Source: Streptomyces sp. cf386 (GTDB lineage Bacteria; Actinomycetota; Actinomycetes; Streptomycetales; Streptomycetaceae). Taken from it: a stretch of 64,000 bases of DNA. The notes under the pieces were generated by a model. That model saw nothing but the letters and a program-made list of their open reading frames with translations, was not told where the DNA came from and did not search any database. A program made the position numbers and the translations under genes. The stretch lies in contig NZ_FNHV01000002.1 of assembly GCF_900103585.1 (NCBI RefSeq), forward strand, positions 425,461 to 489,460. The letters run 5' to 3'. This document shows, in pieces, positions 43,890-52,550 of this stretch. How positions within the stretch are numbered: the first letter of the stretch is position 1; every line of letters starts with the position of its first letter.

Positions 43890-44497
43890 GGGAGGGACTC
43901 GTCCGGCTGCTCGGCGCGTACGGCCACGAGGTCGTCGCCGCCGTGGACAACGGTACGGAGCTGCTGGACACGCTCGTCAGGGAGCGGCCGGACGTCGCGG
44001 TCGTCGACGTCCGGCTGCCGCCGACGTTCACGGACGAGGGCCTGCGCGCGGTGCTGGCGGCCCGCGAGCGGCTGCCGGATCTGCCGGTGCTGCTCCTCTC
44101 CCAGTACGTGGAGCCGCTCTACGCCCGCGAGTTGCTGGCCGGTGGCGGCCGGGGCGTCGGCTATCTGCTGAAGGACCGCGTCACCAACGGCACCCAGTTC
44201 CTGGACTCCATCCGCCGGGTCGCCGAGGGCGGCACCGCGATGGACCCCGAGGTGGTCGCGAAACTCATGGTCCGCAAGGAGCGCGACGCGGCCGTGGGCA
44301 GCCTCTCGGAACGCGAGCGCGAGGTCCTTCAGTGGGTGGCGCAGGGGCGCTCCAACGCGGGGATCGCACAGGGCCTGTTCATCTCGGAGAAGGCCGTCGC
44401 CAAGCACATCGGCAACATCTTCGCCAAGCTGGGCCTGCTGCAGGCGGATGCGGACAACCGGCGGGTGTTGGCGGTGCTGGCGTATCTGGATCAGTGA
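43853..44497 (+). CDS. NarL/LuxR-type response regulator
   Basis: 214 residues from GTG 43853, overlapping the kinase gene by 37 bp, which implies coupled translation. The receiver domain has acidic E7/D8, phosphoacceptor D52 (VAVVDVRLP) and a Lys in LLKDR near residue 105. The C-terminal LuxR HTH (about 149-205) contains LSEREREVLQWVAQGRSNAG. Partner of the upstream kinase. Target genes unknown. Confidence 0.96.
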   Translation: MRIALAEDHFLLREGLVRLLGAYGHEVVAAVDNGTELLDTLVRERPDVAVVDVRLPPTFTDEGLRAVLAARERLPDLPVLLLSQYVEPLYARELLAGGGRGVGYLLKDRVTNGTQFLDSIRRVAEGGTAMDPEVVAKLMVRKERDAAVGSLSEREREVLQWVAQGRSNAGIAQGLFISEKAVAKHIGNIFAKLGLLQADADNRRVLAVLAYLDQ

Positions 44498-44668
44498 CGG
44501 GCACCGGCGCCACGATGGATGGCCAAAACATCACCGTGCGTGAGGTGATTCATCGTCAACTCCAGCATGTTCAGGGGGAGTTGGCCTAGGTTGGTTGCGG
44601 ATTTGACCACCGGAACCGATCCCCACCCCAAGCCCACTGATCCCCGCCGAGCCCCAGGAGGCCCCGCC

Positions 44669-45454
44669 GTGCCCGACCCCGACACCTCCAAGCCGCACTC
44701 CGCCCGCTTCTGGAACTACTTCGTCGGCGGCAAGGACCACTACGAGGTCGACCGGCAGATCGGCGACGAGATCAAGGAGATCTTCCCCGGCCTCGTCGAC
44801 GTGGCCGTCACCAGTCGCCGGTTCCTGGGCCGCGCCGTACGCCACCTTGCCGGTGAGGCGGGCTTACGGCAGTTCCTGGACATCGGCACCGGACTGCCGA
44901 CCGCCGACAACACCCACCAGGTGGCCCAGCGCGTGGCGCCGGACGCGCGGATCGTGTACGTCGACAACGACCCCGTCGTGCTGGCCCACGCGAGCGCCCT
45001 GCTCACCAGCACCCCCGAGGGCATCACGACGTTCCTGGACGCCGACCTGTACGACCCCGAGCGCGTCCTCGAGGCCGCCGCGGGCACGCTCGACCTCTCC
45101 CGCCCGGTCGCCCTGATGATCCTCAACACGCTCGGCCATGTCGCCGACCACGACCAGGCCCTCGACCTGGTACGCCGCCTGCTGGCCGGCCTCCCCTCGG
45201 GCAGTCATCTGGTGATCAGCGACAGCACGGCCACGAGCGAGGGCATGATCGCCGCGTCGGAGGCGTACAACGCGAGCGGCGCCGTGCCGTACCACGTCCG
45301 CAGCATCGGCGAGATCGCCGCCTTCTTCGACGGGCTCGACCTGGTGGACCCGGGCATCGTCCAGGTACCCGAGTGGCGCCCCGACGCCCTCGGCCCGGCG
45401 GACCCCGCGACGGCCGCGGTCGACGCGTACTGCGGGGTGGGCCGCAAGCCCTGA
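44669..45454 (+). CDS. SAM-dependent methyltransferase (DUF574 type), TTA codon
   Basis: 261 residues from GTG 44669, chosen for AGGAGG seven bases before; the frame is open further upstream to about 44567. SARFWNYFVGGKDHYEVDR at the start and LDIGTGLPT (SAM motif I, near residue 70) identify the Streptomyces DUF574 methyltransferase family. The D of VDNDPVVLAHA binds the SAM ribose. Codon 66 is TTA (44864-44866), so translation should depend on the bldA tRNA and rise late in development. Substrate unknown. Confidence 0.9.
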   Translation: MPDPDTSKPHSARFWNYFVGGKDHYEVDRQIGDEIKEIFPGLVDVAVTSRRFLGRAVRHLAGEAGLRQFLDIGTGLPTADNTHQVAQRVAPDARIVYVDNDPVVLAHASALLTSTPEGITTFLDADLYDPERVLEAAAGTLDLSRPVALMILNTLGHVADHDQALDLVRRLLAGLPSGSHLVISDSTATSEGMIAASEAYNASGAVPYHVRSIGEIAAFFDGLDLVDPGIVQVPEWRPDALGPADPATAAVDAYCGVGRKP

Positions 45455-45500
45455 GCCGTGTGGCGCGCTCACCGGCCGGCCCGGCAGGGGCGGCGTTCAC

Positions 45501-45932
45501 TCACCGCCCTTGTTCGACGTACTCCTTGAACTGCTCCAGATCACCCCGGACGAGCCGCTCGATCGCGTTCGCCTGAGCGAACCCCTTGGGCCCGCCGAAG
45601 GTCTCCCGGACCGTGCCGGGGTCGTACTCGACTCGCGCCTGGACCCGGGTGTTCCCCTGGTCGATGGGCAGCAGCGAGAAGGAACCCGCCAGCCGGGGAT
45701 CGCCCGTGGTACGCCACTCCAGCACGCGTTCCCCCGCCCGGTCCGACACCTCGGCCTGGACCTCCCGGGCCCGCCCCCCGGCCTCGACATCCAGCCGCGC
45801 CCGTCCGCCCGACTCCGTACGGGCCCCGCGCACACCTGCCAGAAACTGGGGATAGTTCTCGACCCGGTGCAGATCGTCCCAGGCCCTGTCGATCGGAACG
45901 CCGACATCCACGTGTTCTTCGAGGGTGCTCAT
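45501..45932 (-). CDS. SRPBCC family protein
   Basis: 143 residues from ATG 45932 with GGAGGTGG just upstream. The polyketide cyclase/START-like fold is indicated by VDVGVPIDRAWDDLHRVENYPQFLAGV at the N-terminus, the central strand pairs and a C-terminal helix VRGDLEQFKEYVEQG. Small-ligand binding; no catalytic residues can be named. It ends 46 bp from the convergent methyltransferase gene. Confidence 0.88.
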   Translation of the reverse strand: MSTLEEHVDVGVPIDRAWDDLHRVENYPQFLAGVRGARTESGGRARLDVEAGGRAREVQAEVSDRAGERVLEWRTTGDPRLAGSFSLLPIDQGNTRVQARVEYDPGTVRETFGGPKGFAQANAIERLVRGDLEQFKEYVEQGR

Positions 45933-46017
45933 GGCCCACCTCCACGTCCGGCTCACGAAGCATGACCTTCTGCTTCCAGTGTGCGCCCGGCGCGCCTGCC
46001 CTTCCTTGTCCCGCACG

Positions 46018-46262
46018 TCATCGCGCCCGGGCGTCCCCCTCCAGTCCGCCCACCCGCGCGAACACCGCCCCGCCCTTCGGGCACGCCCCCACCGCCGTAC
46101 CGTCGACGACCCGGGCCTGAAGCGGATGCGTGTCCGGATGGTCCGGACAGTGCGGCCAGACCGCCGCCACACCCTCCGACCACAGTGCCTCCACCGCCCA
46201 CTCCTGCACCTGATCCGCGAGGCTCGCCAGCCGCTGTGCCGTCGCCCGGGCACTGGGTACCC
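46018..46262 (-). pseudogene. 5'-truncated Streptomyces hypothetical gene
   Basis: The minus frame ending at TGA 46018 reads QRLASLADQVQEWAVEALW and AAVWPHCPDHPDTHPLQARV, then GTAVGACPKGGAVFARVGGL, as in a widespread small Streptomyces protein of unknown role (conserved W-P-x-C-P-x-H). The frame continues past about 46240 but into sequence belonging to an SDR gene on the other strand, with no true start. The 5' end was therefore lost at a rearrangement joint near 46240-46265. Confidence 0.6.
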
Positions 46263-46756
46263 CGCAGGGCCTGCGCGCCGTGGTCAACGCGGCGGGTATC
46301 TACCCGCCCACCCTCCTCGCCGATTTCGACGAGACGACGTACCGGCGCGTCTTCGACGTGAACGTCCTCGGCACCCTCAACGTGACCGCCGAAGCGGTCC
46401 CCGCGCTGCGCGCGGCGGGCGGCGGTACGGTCGTCAACTTTGCCTCGATCGACGCCTTCGCCGTCTCCCCCGGCCAGCTGATCTACAGCGCCTCGAAGGC
46501 CGCCGTCGTCTGTCTGACCCGTTCCCTCGCCGACGAACTCGGCCCCGACGGCATCGTGGTCAACGCCGTCGCCCCCGGCTGGGTCGACACCCCGGGCACG
46601 CGCGCGGGGGGCCGTATGGCACAGGCCGTGCAGGCCGTCCCGCTGGGCCGGGCGGCTCAGCCCGAGGAGATCGCCGACTGGGTCTGGAAGCTGTGCCACG
46701 GCACCTATGTGACCGGCGAGACGCTGGTCGTCAGCGGCGGCCTGACGGTGCGCTGA
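46250..46756 (+). pseudogene. 5'-truncated SDR oxidoreductase gene
   Basis: The frame reads PQGLRAVVNAAGIYPP onward (NAAG motif intact), then VNFASIDAFAVSPGQL, catalytic YSASK, and a normal C-terminus ending VTGETLVVSGGLTVR. About 80 N-terminal residues, including the TGxxxGxG cofactor motif, are missing: an in-frame TGA stands at 46211 and sequence upstream of about 46250 belongs to another gene. A start at GTG 46280 would give 158 residues without a nucleotide-binding site, so it should be non-functional. Confidence 0.75.
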
Positions 46757-47143
46757 GCGCCGGCCGCGCGATCGTCGTAACAGTCCGGGTTCCACCAGGC
46801 GGCACGTGACGCACAAGGGCGGCGCCGACCTCGACCCCAAGGGCCGCTCCGATGTCGAGATCGGGTCGTCGTGTCTGGCATCGACGGAGAACTGCTCTAG
46901 GACATCAAGGAGGTCCGCCGCGCCCGGATCAAGGAGTACGCGCGGACCAGGACCCGGGCCCGGCATGGAGGGGCCCAGGCTCCGTCTGGGGCGTACCGTG
47001 CTCGGTCGCGTTGCCCTGCCCAATCCGGAACGAACTCGACGAGCACGCGGCGGCGGACTCTGCCGGTCCAGGGAGTCGTGGCGGTCGCCGACCCGATGCT
47101 GGATCTCGGGGTGGTGTGACCGGGCACCGGAAGGCCACATGAG

Positions 47144-47175
47144 AACACCCCACGGAGATCACTCCGAGGGGTGTT
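47144..47175 (+). terminator. Strong hairpin terminator
   Basis: AACACCCC pairs with GGGGTGTT and, inside, GGAG pairs with CTCC around ATCA. The hairpin is followed by GTCTT. No intact gene precedes it, so it probably once ended a lost gene in the decayed region. Confidence 0.7.
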
Positions 47176-47362
47176 GTCTTCCGCGTTCTGCCTGTTCAGG
47201 CACTGTGCCCCTCAGCCTCGAACGCGAGGGTCTCGTCTTCCCCGAAATCCGGGGCCTGGAAGGGGTCTGTCGTCGGAGGCGGCAGTGCTGTGACAGGACT
47301 GTGGGTTGCCCCTTCCGGAGCGGAGAACAGCGAGGTCGGATCGATGAGAGGTCTCCATTCGT

Positions 47363-47383
47363 GCCGGTCCCCGAGGGGCCGGC
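47363..47383 (-). terminator. Hairpin downstream of the small SH3-like protein gene
   Basis: GCCGGTCCC and GGGGCCGGC can form a 9-bp stem (one G-U pair) around CGA, 27 bp after the stop of the minus-strand 47410-47631 gene. Confidence 0.55.
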
Positions 47384-47409
47384 AGGCCGTGACTGGGTAC
47401 AGCGCGGTC

Positions 47410-47631
47410 TTACAGCTTGGTCATCTTGGCGTACGGGCTCAAGATCCGTTCTTGCGTCGAGCCGAAATCCACGAGTACCGCGATTCCGTCCTCGATGCCG
47501 ATGACCCGGCCGAGGCCGTACATGTCGTGTGTGACCTGGTCGCCCACGGCAAAGTGCTTGGGAGCCGGCGTGACCGGGGCCTTGAAGGGGCTGGTGGGCA
47601 GATGGCGCTTAGGTGCAGCAGGCTTTGTCAT
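47410..47631 (-). CDS. Small protein with an SH3/Tudor-like CarD/UvrD-tail motif
   Basis: 73 residues from ATG 47631. FAVGDQVTHDMYGLGRVIGI and IAVLVDFGSTQERIL match the short beta-barrel seen at the C-terminus of UvrD/PcrA helicases and in CarD/TRCF RNA-polymerase-interacting domains (VGDxVxHxxyGxGxV). A basic Pro-rich N-terminus (KPAAPKRHLP) precedes it. RNA polymerase or nucleic-acid contact is plausible. Family role unproven. Confidence 0.75.
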   Translation of the reverse strand: MTKPAAPKRHLPTSPFKAPVTPAPKHFAVGDQVTHDMYGLGRVIGIEDGIAVLVDFGSTQERILSPYAKMTKL

Positions 47632-47900
47632 TGCCCCCAGTATGCGCCTGTCGGCAACCGGCTCCCTACGGTCGTTCACGTCCGCTGTTCGGCGCGGGCC
47701 CGGATGGAGGCGATTGGGGGGCTTGGTCCTGGGGGTCCGGGGGCGGTGTCTCCCGGAGGGGGAGGGGCTCAGTTGGGCCAGGTCCACCTGGAGGGGCAGA
47801 GGGAGATCCGCCTGCGGGGCGATGTGGTCTCCGCCCCCGGTCGGGGAGTCTGCACGTCAGGATCGGCCAGAACAGGACCGGCAAGCAGAGGAAAGGCAGC

Positions 47901-48950
47901 ATGGAAGCGATCAAGGCGCCCGACTGGAACACCGTGGGAATCCTGGGGGCCGCCCGGGGCGTGCGGGCGACCGGCGAGGAAGCCATCGGTACCGAGCACC
48001 TGCTTGCCGGCATCACCACGGCCAAGGGGGCCGCTCGCGAAGCACTCGCGGACGAAGGGGCGACCAAGACCGCACTGCTGGCGGTGTTGCGGGACAGGAA
48101 TGACCGGGACGCCGCGTGGAGCGGTGCCGACGACGTCGAGGGAAGCGTTGCCGCGCGGGACGTGCTGGGCGAAGACGGTGATCGGCGCATCCGCTTCACG
48201 GGCGCCGCGGCCAGGGCGCTGACCGCAGCGATGGAGCAGGCGCGACGGGATGGCGCGGCGAAGTTCGGCGGCGCTCATCTGCTGCGGGCACTGCTGGAGG
48301 AGGACAACCGCGCGGCGGAGATGCTGGGCGTCTGCGGTGTCTCACCGCAAGCCGTACGCGCCCGCCTCGACGGCGGCACCGGGGGCCGGGAGGACGACCT
48401 CACCCCCCTGCTGCACGCCACGCGCGACGTCCTTCTCGGCCGTAAGCAGTATCGTCACCTGCCCTTCTGGAAGCGGTGGCTGGTCAAGAGCGGCGGGACC
48501 AACTTGGCGTCGAGGCCTGCCTGGTGGGTCGGCATGGAGACCTACGAGCAGGCACGTCGCCTCGGCAACGGCACCGTGGGCACCGAGCATGTCCTGCTGG
48601 CGATCCTGGCCACCCACGAGGTCGCGCGCCGGTACCCGCATCTGGCGGGGGAGAGGGCTCCGGCTCCCGACACCCGCTACACGGGCGGTGAGTGGCTGGC
48701 CCGCCTGGGCATCGACTACGCCTCGGTGCACAGCGCGGTGAAAAGCGATCGCATCCGACTGACGGCCGACGCCCGGCCCGTCGAGCAGTACATCGACGAG
48801 GCGGCCGGCCCGAACACGGCGACTCCGACCGACTCCGGCGGCAACCCGACCCCCGACCCGGGCACCGGCCCCCTGGTCGAGACCCTCCTGAGCGAGCAGA
48901 CCCGCGCCCGACAGTTGATCGACGCGCTGACCGCCACTCCCGGCGACTGA
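47901..48950 (+). CDS. Clp N-terminal-domain protein without ATPase
   Basis: 349 residues from ATG 47901 (GAAAGG upstream). Clp-N helical repeats are visible: GILGAARGVRATGEEAIGTEHLLAGI near residues 13-40, GAAARALTAAMEQAR followed by GAHLLRALLEEDN near 100-140, and METYEQARRLGNGTVGTEHVLLAIL near 212-240. No Walker motifs occur, so it is not an unfoldase itself; such proteins may act as adaptors or protective decoys for ClpC/ClpP. The C-terminal 50 residues are low complexity. Cytoplasmic. Confidence 0.85.
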   Translation: MEAIKAPDWNTVGILGAARGVRATGEEAIGTEHLLAGITTAKGAAREALADEGATKTALLAVLRDRNDRDAAWSGADDVEGSVAARDVLGEDGDRRIRFTGAAARALTAAMEQARRDGAAKFGGAHLLRALLEEDNRAAEMLGVCGVSPQAVRARLDGGTGGREDDLTPLLHATRDVLLGRKQYRHLPFWKRWLVKSGGTNLASRPAWWVGMETYEQARRLGNGTVGTEHVLLAILATHEVARRYPHLAGERAPAPDTRYTGGEWLARLGIDYASVHSAVKSDRIRLTADARPVEQYIDEAAGPNTATPTDSGGNPTPDPGTGPLVETLLSEQTRARQLIDALTATPGD

Positions 48951-48974
48951 GGCCGCCGGCCCACTACTGGTCCA

Positions 48975-49484
48975 CTAGTCCACCCGCTCAAGGGTCAGGC
49001 CACTGCGAGCGGGCTCCGCTCGCCAGAGAGCCGCCGGCTGGGGGCAGGACTGGAGGAAGCGGCGGATCCGGCCGAGCGCGGCGTTTCTGGGTGCGCCGAT
49101 CTCGTCGAAGTCGAACCCGGTGTCCTGAGGGCCGAGGCTGTCGAGGTCGGCCCAGGCCGGGTCCTCGGCGAAGGTGAGCAGAAGTTCCACCTGCCAGTAC
49201 TCCGGCTGCGTATGGGGATCGTCGCGCGTACCGGCCTCGGTGACGGCCAGCTGCCGGCCGAAGGACAGAGCAGGTTGGTCGTCGTTCCAGCCCCACCTGC
49301 CCCATGAGACGATGAAGCCGTCGCCATCGTTCTCGGGCCCCTCGATCCCCGCGATCTCGATCTGGAGGAACTCACCGAACGCCTCCCACGCGGCCTCGAC
49401 ATCACGTACGGCGTCGGGATCGATCCCACGCTGCCTGAAAACCTGTGCGAACGCGTCGGCGCTGGACTCCCAAGGAATGGGCAT
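48975..49484 (-). CDS. Hypothetical protein
   Basis: 169 residues from ATG 49484 (MPIPWESSADAFAQVF), chosen over an in-frame ATG at 49574 whose leader lacks conservation-like composition. Acidic, Trp-rich and soluble, with a central SWGRWGWNDDQPALSFGRQL and DFDEIGAPRNAALGRIRRF. Composition resembles small Streptomyces immunity/SUKH-like proteins but no motif confirms that. Convergent with the Clp-N gene (24-bp gap). Not recognised. Confidence 0.7.
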   Translation of the reverse strand: MPIPWESSADAFAQVFRQRGIDPDAVRDVEAAWEAFGEFLQIEIAGIEGPENDGDGFIVSWGRWGWNDDQPALSFGRQLAVTEAGTRDDPHTQPEYWQVELLLTFAEDPAWADLDSLGPQDTGFDFDEIGAPRNAALGRIRRFLQSCPQPAALWRAEPARSGLTLERVD

Positions 49485-49597
49485 GCGGGATGCTATCGCT
49501 CGGCACAGACTGGGTGCGCTGTACGCGGAGCCCCAAGTCCCGTTGCCGTGACACCTATTGACGCCCATGTTCAACGGACGTAAATTCGCGGCAAATC

Positions 49598-49611
49598 TGA
49601 GAGCGCTCTCA
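49598..49611. promoter_or_regulatory. LacI-family operator-like palindrome TGAGAGCGCTCTCA
   Basis: A perfect 14-bp palindrome 61 bp upstream of the beta-1,3-glucanase start. It differs from the CebR/CelR consensus TGGGAGCGCTCCCA at one symmetric pair. LacI-type repressors of this class respond to oligosaccharides such as cellobiose. The position suits repression of the glucanase gene, with relief by a glucan breakdown product. Confidence 0.75.
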
Positions 49612-49671
49612 AGTTTCGTCCGGTCCGTGATGAGTCATCCCCTTCCGTCGCGATGACATGAGGTGCAGTCC

Positions 49672-52452
49672 ATGCCAGCCCCCCACACCAGATCCGCCGC
49701 GGTGCTGCTCCTGGCCACCGCCCTGGCCGCCGTAGGACTCGGTCCTGCGGCCGTCCCGGCGGTGGCCGCCACCGTCCCCGTAGGCTCCGGCAGTTACTCC
49801 GACAGCCGCCCCGCCGGTACGTCGGGCCCCACCACCAACACCGGTACTCCGGTCCTCCCCAAGGTCACCGCCGCCGCCAAGGACCGGCCGGTGCCCACCA
49901 ACGACTGGTGGTCCTCCCTCGCCTTCCAGCGCTACGGCGACAACCCGTACTCCACCCCGATGTACGGCCATCCCCTCACCTACCAGGCCGGCTCCGGCGG
50001 ACTCGACGTCGGCTACCCGACGAGCCCCGCGATCGTGGGCGACGGCCGCCAGTACGAGTACGCCCACAAGCGCGACCTCACCATCGGCCTCGCCGGGCTC
50101 AACTCCCCCGACACCAAGGCGGACGACTGGTCCGACTGGACGGTCACCCCGTACTGGTCCGACGGCACCCGCACCCTGCGGACGACGATCGGCCACGGCA
50201 TGCCCTTCGTCTACGCCAAGGGCTCCGGCGGTGACGCCCGGATCACCACCGCGGAGGCGCCCACCGTCTTCGCAGACCAGGGCAGCGTCCTCGGCATCAC
50301 GGTCGCCGGCCACCACTACGCGCTGTTCGCGCCGACCGGCAGCGACTGGAACGTCTCCGGCTCCACGATCAGCGCCGGCCTCGGTGCGAAGGACTACTTC
50401 TCCGTGGCTGTCCTCCCCACCACGGACGCCCTCGCCACCTACCGGAAGTACGCGTACAGCTTCGTCACCGGCTCGACCGTGAACTGGAGCTCCACCGGCG
50501 GCACCGTGAAGGCCACCTACACGCTCACCACCGAGGCCAAGGAGGGCACCGAGCGCGGCACGCTGCAGGCCCTCTACCGCCACCAGTGGCTGAACACCAC
50601 CGACGCCCTCACCGCGTACACCTACGTCTCCCCGCGCGGCACCATGAAGGTCCGCGAGTCGGCCTCCTTCACCACCGGCCGGCCGGCCTCCGCCGTGCTG
50701 CCCACGCTGCCGAAGCCGAGTGACGTCGACGCGGCCCGGCTCAAGGGCTATCTGAACGAGGTCGCGAACGCCGCCGACCCCTTCTCCGGCGCCACCGACA
50801 CCTACTGGACCGGCAAAGCGCTCGGCAAACTCGCCCAACTGGTGCCGCTGGCCGACCAGATCGGCGAGGGCGCGATCCGCGACAAGCTCCTCGGCCTGAT
50901 CAAGGGCCGCCTCCAGGACTGGTTCACCGCGGGCGGCGCGAACGAGTTCTCCTACGACAGCGCCTGGAAGACCCTCACCGGCTACCCCGCCTCCTACGGC
51001 AGCGACACCGAGCTCAACGACCACCACTTCCACTACGGCTACTACGTCTACGCGGCCGCGATCGTGGCCCAGTACGACCAGGCCTGGGCCGCCGACTCGG
51101 CCTGGGGCGGCATGGTCGAGACCCTGGTGCGCGACACGGCCAACCCCAGCCGCACCGACAGCGCCTTCCCCTTCCTGCGCGGTTTCGACGTCTACGCCGG
51201 ACACAGCTGGGCCTCCGGGCACCAGGGCTTCGCCGCCGGCAACAACCAGGAGTCGTCGTCCGAGTCCACCAACCTCAGCGCCGCCCTCGTCCTGTGGGGC
51301 TCGGCCACCGGAGACACCGCCCTGCGTGACCTCGGCAGCTATCTGCTGACCACGGAGTCGGAGGCGATCGCCCAGTACTGGTTCGACGCCGACGAGCAGG
51401 TCTTCCCGTCCTCCTTCGGCCATGACACCGCCGGCATGGTCTGGGGCAGCGGCGCCGCCTACGCCACCTGGTGGACCGCCAACCCCGAGGAGATCCACGG
51501 CATCAACGTCCTCCCCGTGACCAGCGGTTCCAGCCTCCACCTCGGCGGCGAGAAGGCCGCGATCCGACGCAACCTCGCGGAGCTGGAGCGGGAGAACGGC
51601 GGCCCGGCCGTCGAATGGCGCGACATCCTCTGGGAGTTCCAGTCGCTCGCCGACCCCGCGGCGGCGAAGGCCAAGTGGGACGCCGGCAACGCCGCCTACA
51701 CCCCGGAGGAGGGCGAGTCCAAGGCCCACACGTACCACTGGCTGAGCGCCCTGAACGAGTACGGCGCCCCCGACGCGACGGTGACCGGCGACCTCCCCAC
51801 CTCGGCCACCTTCACCAAGGGCACCGTCCGGACGTACGTCGCCCACAACCACGGCGCCACGGCACGCACGGTCACCTTCTCCGACGGCAAGACCCTCTCC
51901 GTGCCCGCGCGTTCGACGGCGACGACCACCGGTACCGGGAGCGGCGACCCGGACCCGGACCCCGAACCCCCGACCGGAAACACCTACCAGCTCCGCTCCG
52001 GCGGCACGCTCACCACCGCGACCGGCGGCACGGCGGCCGGCGACACCCTCCCCTCGGCCGGCGGCGCCAACCACGACGGCACCCCGCACCAACCGCTCGT
52101 GTACGAGATCAAGGGCGTCAACGGCACCCTCACCCCCGGCGCCGCCACGACCTTCCGCCTCCAGGTGGACGCGGACACCACGGTCGGCCTCGGCCAGCAG
52201 GCCAGGATCAGCTACGACCTCACGGGCGACGGCACGTTCGACCGAACCGAGACGTACCAGTACTTCGCCACCGACCCGGTCACCGGCTGGGAGGAGTACA
52301 CCCAGTCCCGCGGCCTCAAGGCGACCACCGGCACCCTCGGCAACCTGAGTGGCGGAACCGTACGACTGGAGGTGTGGAGCGCCATCGGCAACGGCACGTC
52401 CCGGCTCCAGACCGGCACGGACCGGTCGGTGGTGGTGATCCCCTACGGCTGA
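49672..52452 (+). CDS. Secreted GH81 endo-beta-1,3-glucanase with C-terminal glucan-binding-like module
   Basis: 926 residues from ATG 49672 (GAGGTG six bases before). A Sec signal ends near AVAA-TVPVG (about residue 33). The GH81 domain (about 60-690) shows PVPTNDWWSSLAF near residue 67, the catalytic-acid motif NDHHFHYGYY (D450) and NNQESSSES (E527, E531). A Pro/Asp linker (about 760-770) leads to a beta-sandwich of about 155 residues resembling CBM56-type glucan-binding modules. It hydrolyses beta-1,3-glucan (fungal wall or laminarin) outside the cell. Expression is probably controlled by the LacI-like palindrome upstream. Confidence 0.94.
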   Translation: MPAPHTRSAAVLLLATALAAVGLGPAAVPAVAATVPVGSGSYSDSRPAGTSGPTTNTGTPVLPKVTAAAKDRPVPTNDWWSSLAFQRYGDNPYSTPMYGHPLTYQAGSGGLDVGYPTSPAIVGDGRQYEYAHKRDLTIGLAGLNSPDTKADDWSDWTVTPYWSDGTRTLRTTIGHGMPFVYAKGSGGDARITTAEAPTVFADQGSVLGITVAGHHYALFAPTGSDWNVSGSTISAGLGAKDYFSVAVLPTTDALATYRKYAYSFVTGSTVNWSSTGGTVKATYTLTTEAKEGTERGTLQALYRHQWLNTTDALTAYTYVSPRGTMKVRESASFTTGRPASAVLPTLPKPSDVDAARLKGYLNEVANAADPFSGATDTYWTGKALGKLAQLVPLADQIGEGAIRDKLLGLIKGRLQDWFTAGGANEFSYDSAWKTLTGYPASYGSDTELNDHHFHYGYYVYAAAIVAQYDQAWAADSAWGGMVETLVRDTANPSRTDSAFPFLRGFDVYAGHSWASGHQGFAAGNNQESSSESTNLSAALVLWGSATGDTALRDLGSYLLTTESEAIAQYWFDADEQVFPSSFGHDTAGMVWGSGAAYATWWTANPEEIHGINVLPVTSGSSLHLGGEKAAIRRNLAELERENGGPAVEWRDILWEFQSLADPAAAKAKWDAGNAAYTPEEGESKAHTYHWLSALNEYGAPDATVTGDLPTSATFTKGTVRTYVAHNHGATARTVTFSDGKTLSVPARSTATTTGTGSGDPDPDPEPPTGNTYQLRSGGTLTTATGGTAAGDTLPSAGGANHDGTPHQPLVYEIKGVNGTLTPGAATTFRLQVDADTTVGLGQQARISYDLTGDGTFDRTETYQYFATDPVTGWEEYTQSRGLKATTGTLGNLSGGTVRLEVWSAIGNGTSRLQTGTDRSVVVIPYG

Positions 52453-52550
52453 CCTGTGACTCCCCACGGCTGACACTCCTTTCCCGTACAACCCTTCAGG
52501 CTCACCAGAGGTCATCTCTGAGCCCGTACGTATGTCCTGGAGAGGAATCC

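Larger units (their letters stand above)
46757..47409. other. Gene-poor, apparently decayed region
   Basis: About 650 bp without a credible gene. Short frames such as VVVSGIDGELL followed by a TAG and DIKEVRRARIKEYARTRT look like broken coding sequence but cannot be assigned. Two terminator-like hairpins (47144-47175 and 47363-47383) are listed separately. GC third-position bias is weak compared with the flanks. Confidence 0.55.

Noticed and set aside
46807..47120. Possible kinase- or transposase-like fragments in the decayed region
   Set aside because: The short frames are interrupted and carry no diagnostic motif, so I report the stretch only as gene-poor.
49609..52515. Minus-strand open frame of 968 codons opposite the GH81 gene
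   Set aside because: A complementary-strand artefact of high third-position GC. The plus strand encodes a full GH81 enzyme with signal peptide and catalytic motifs.
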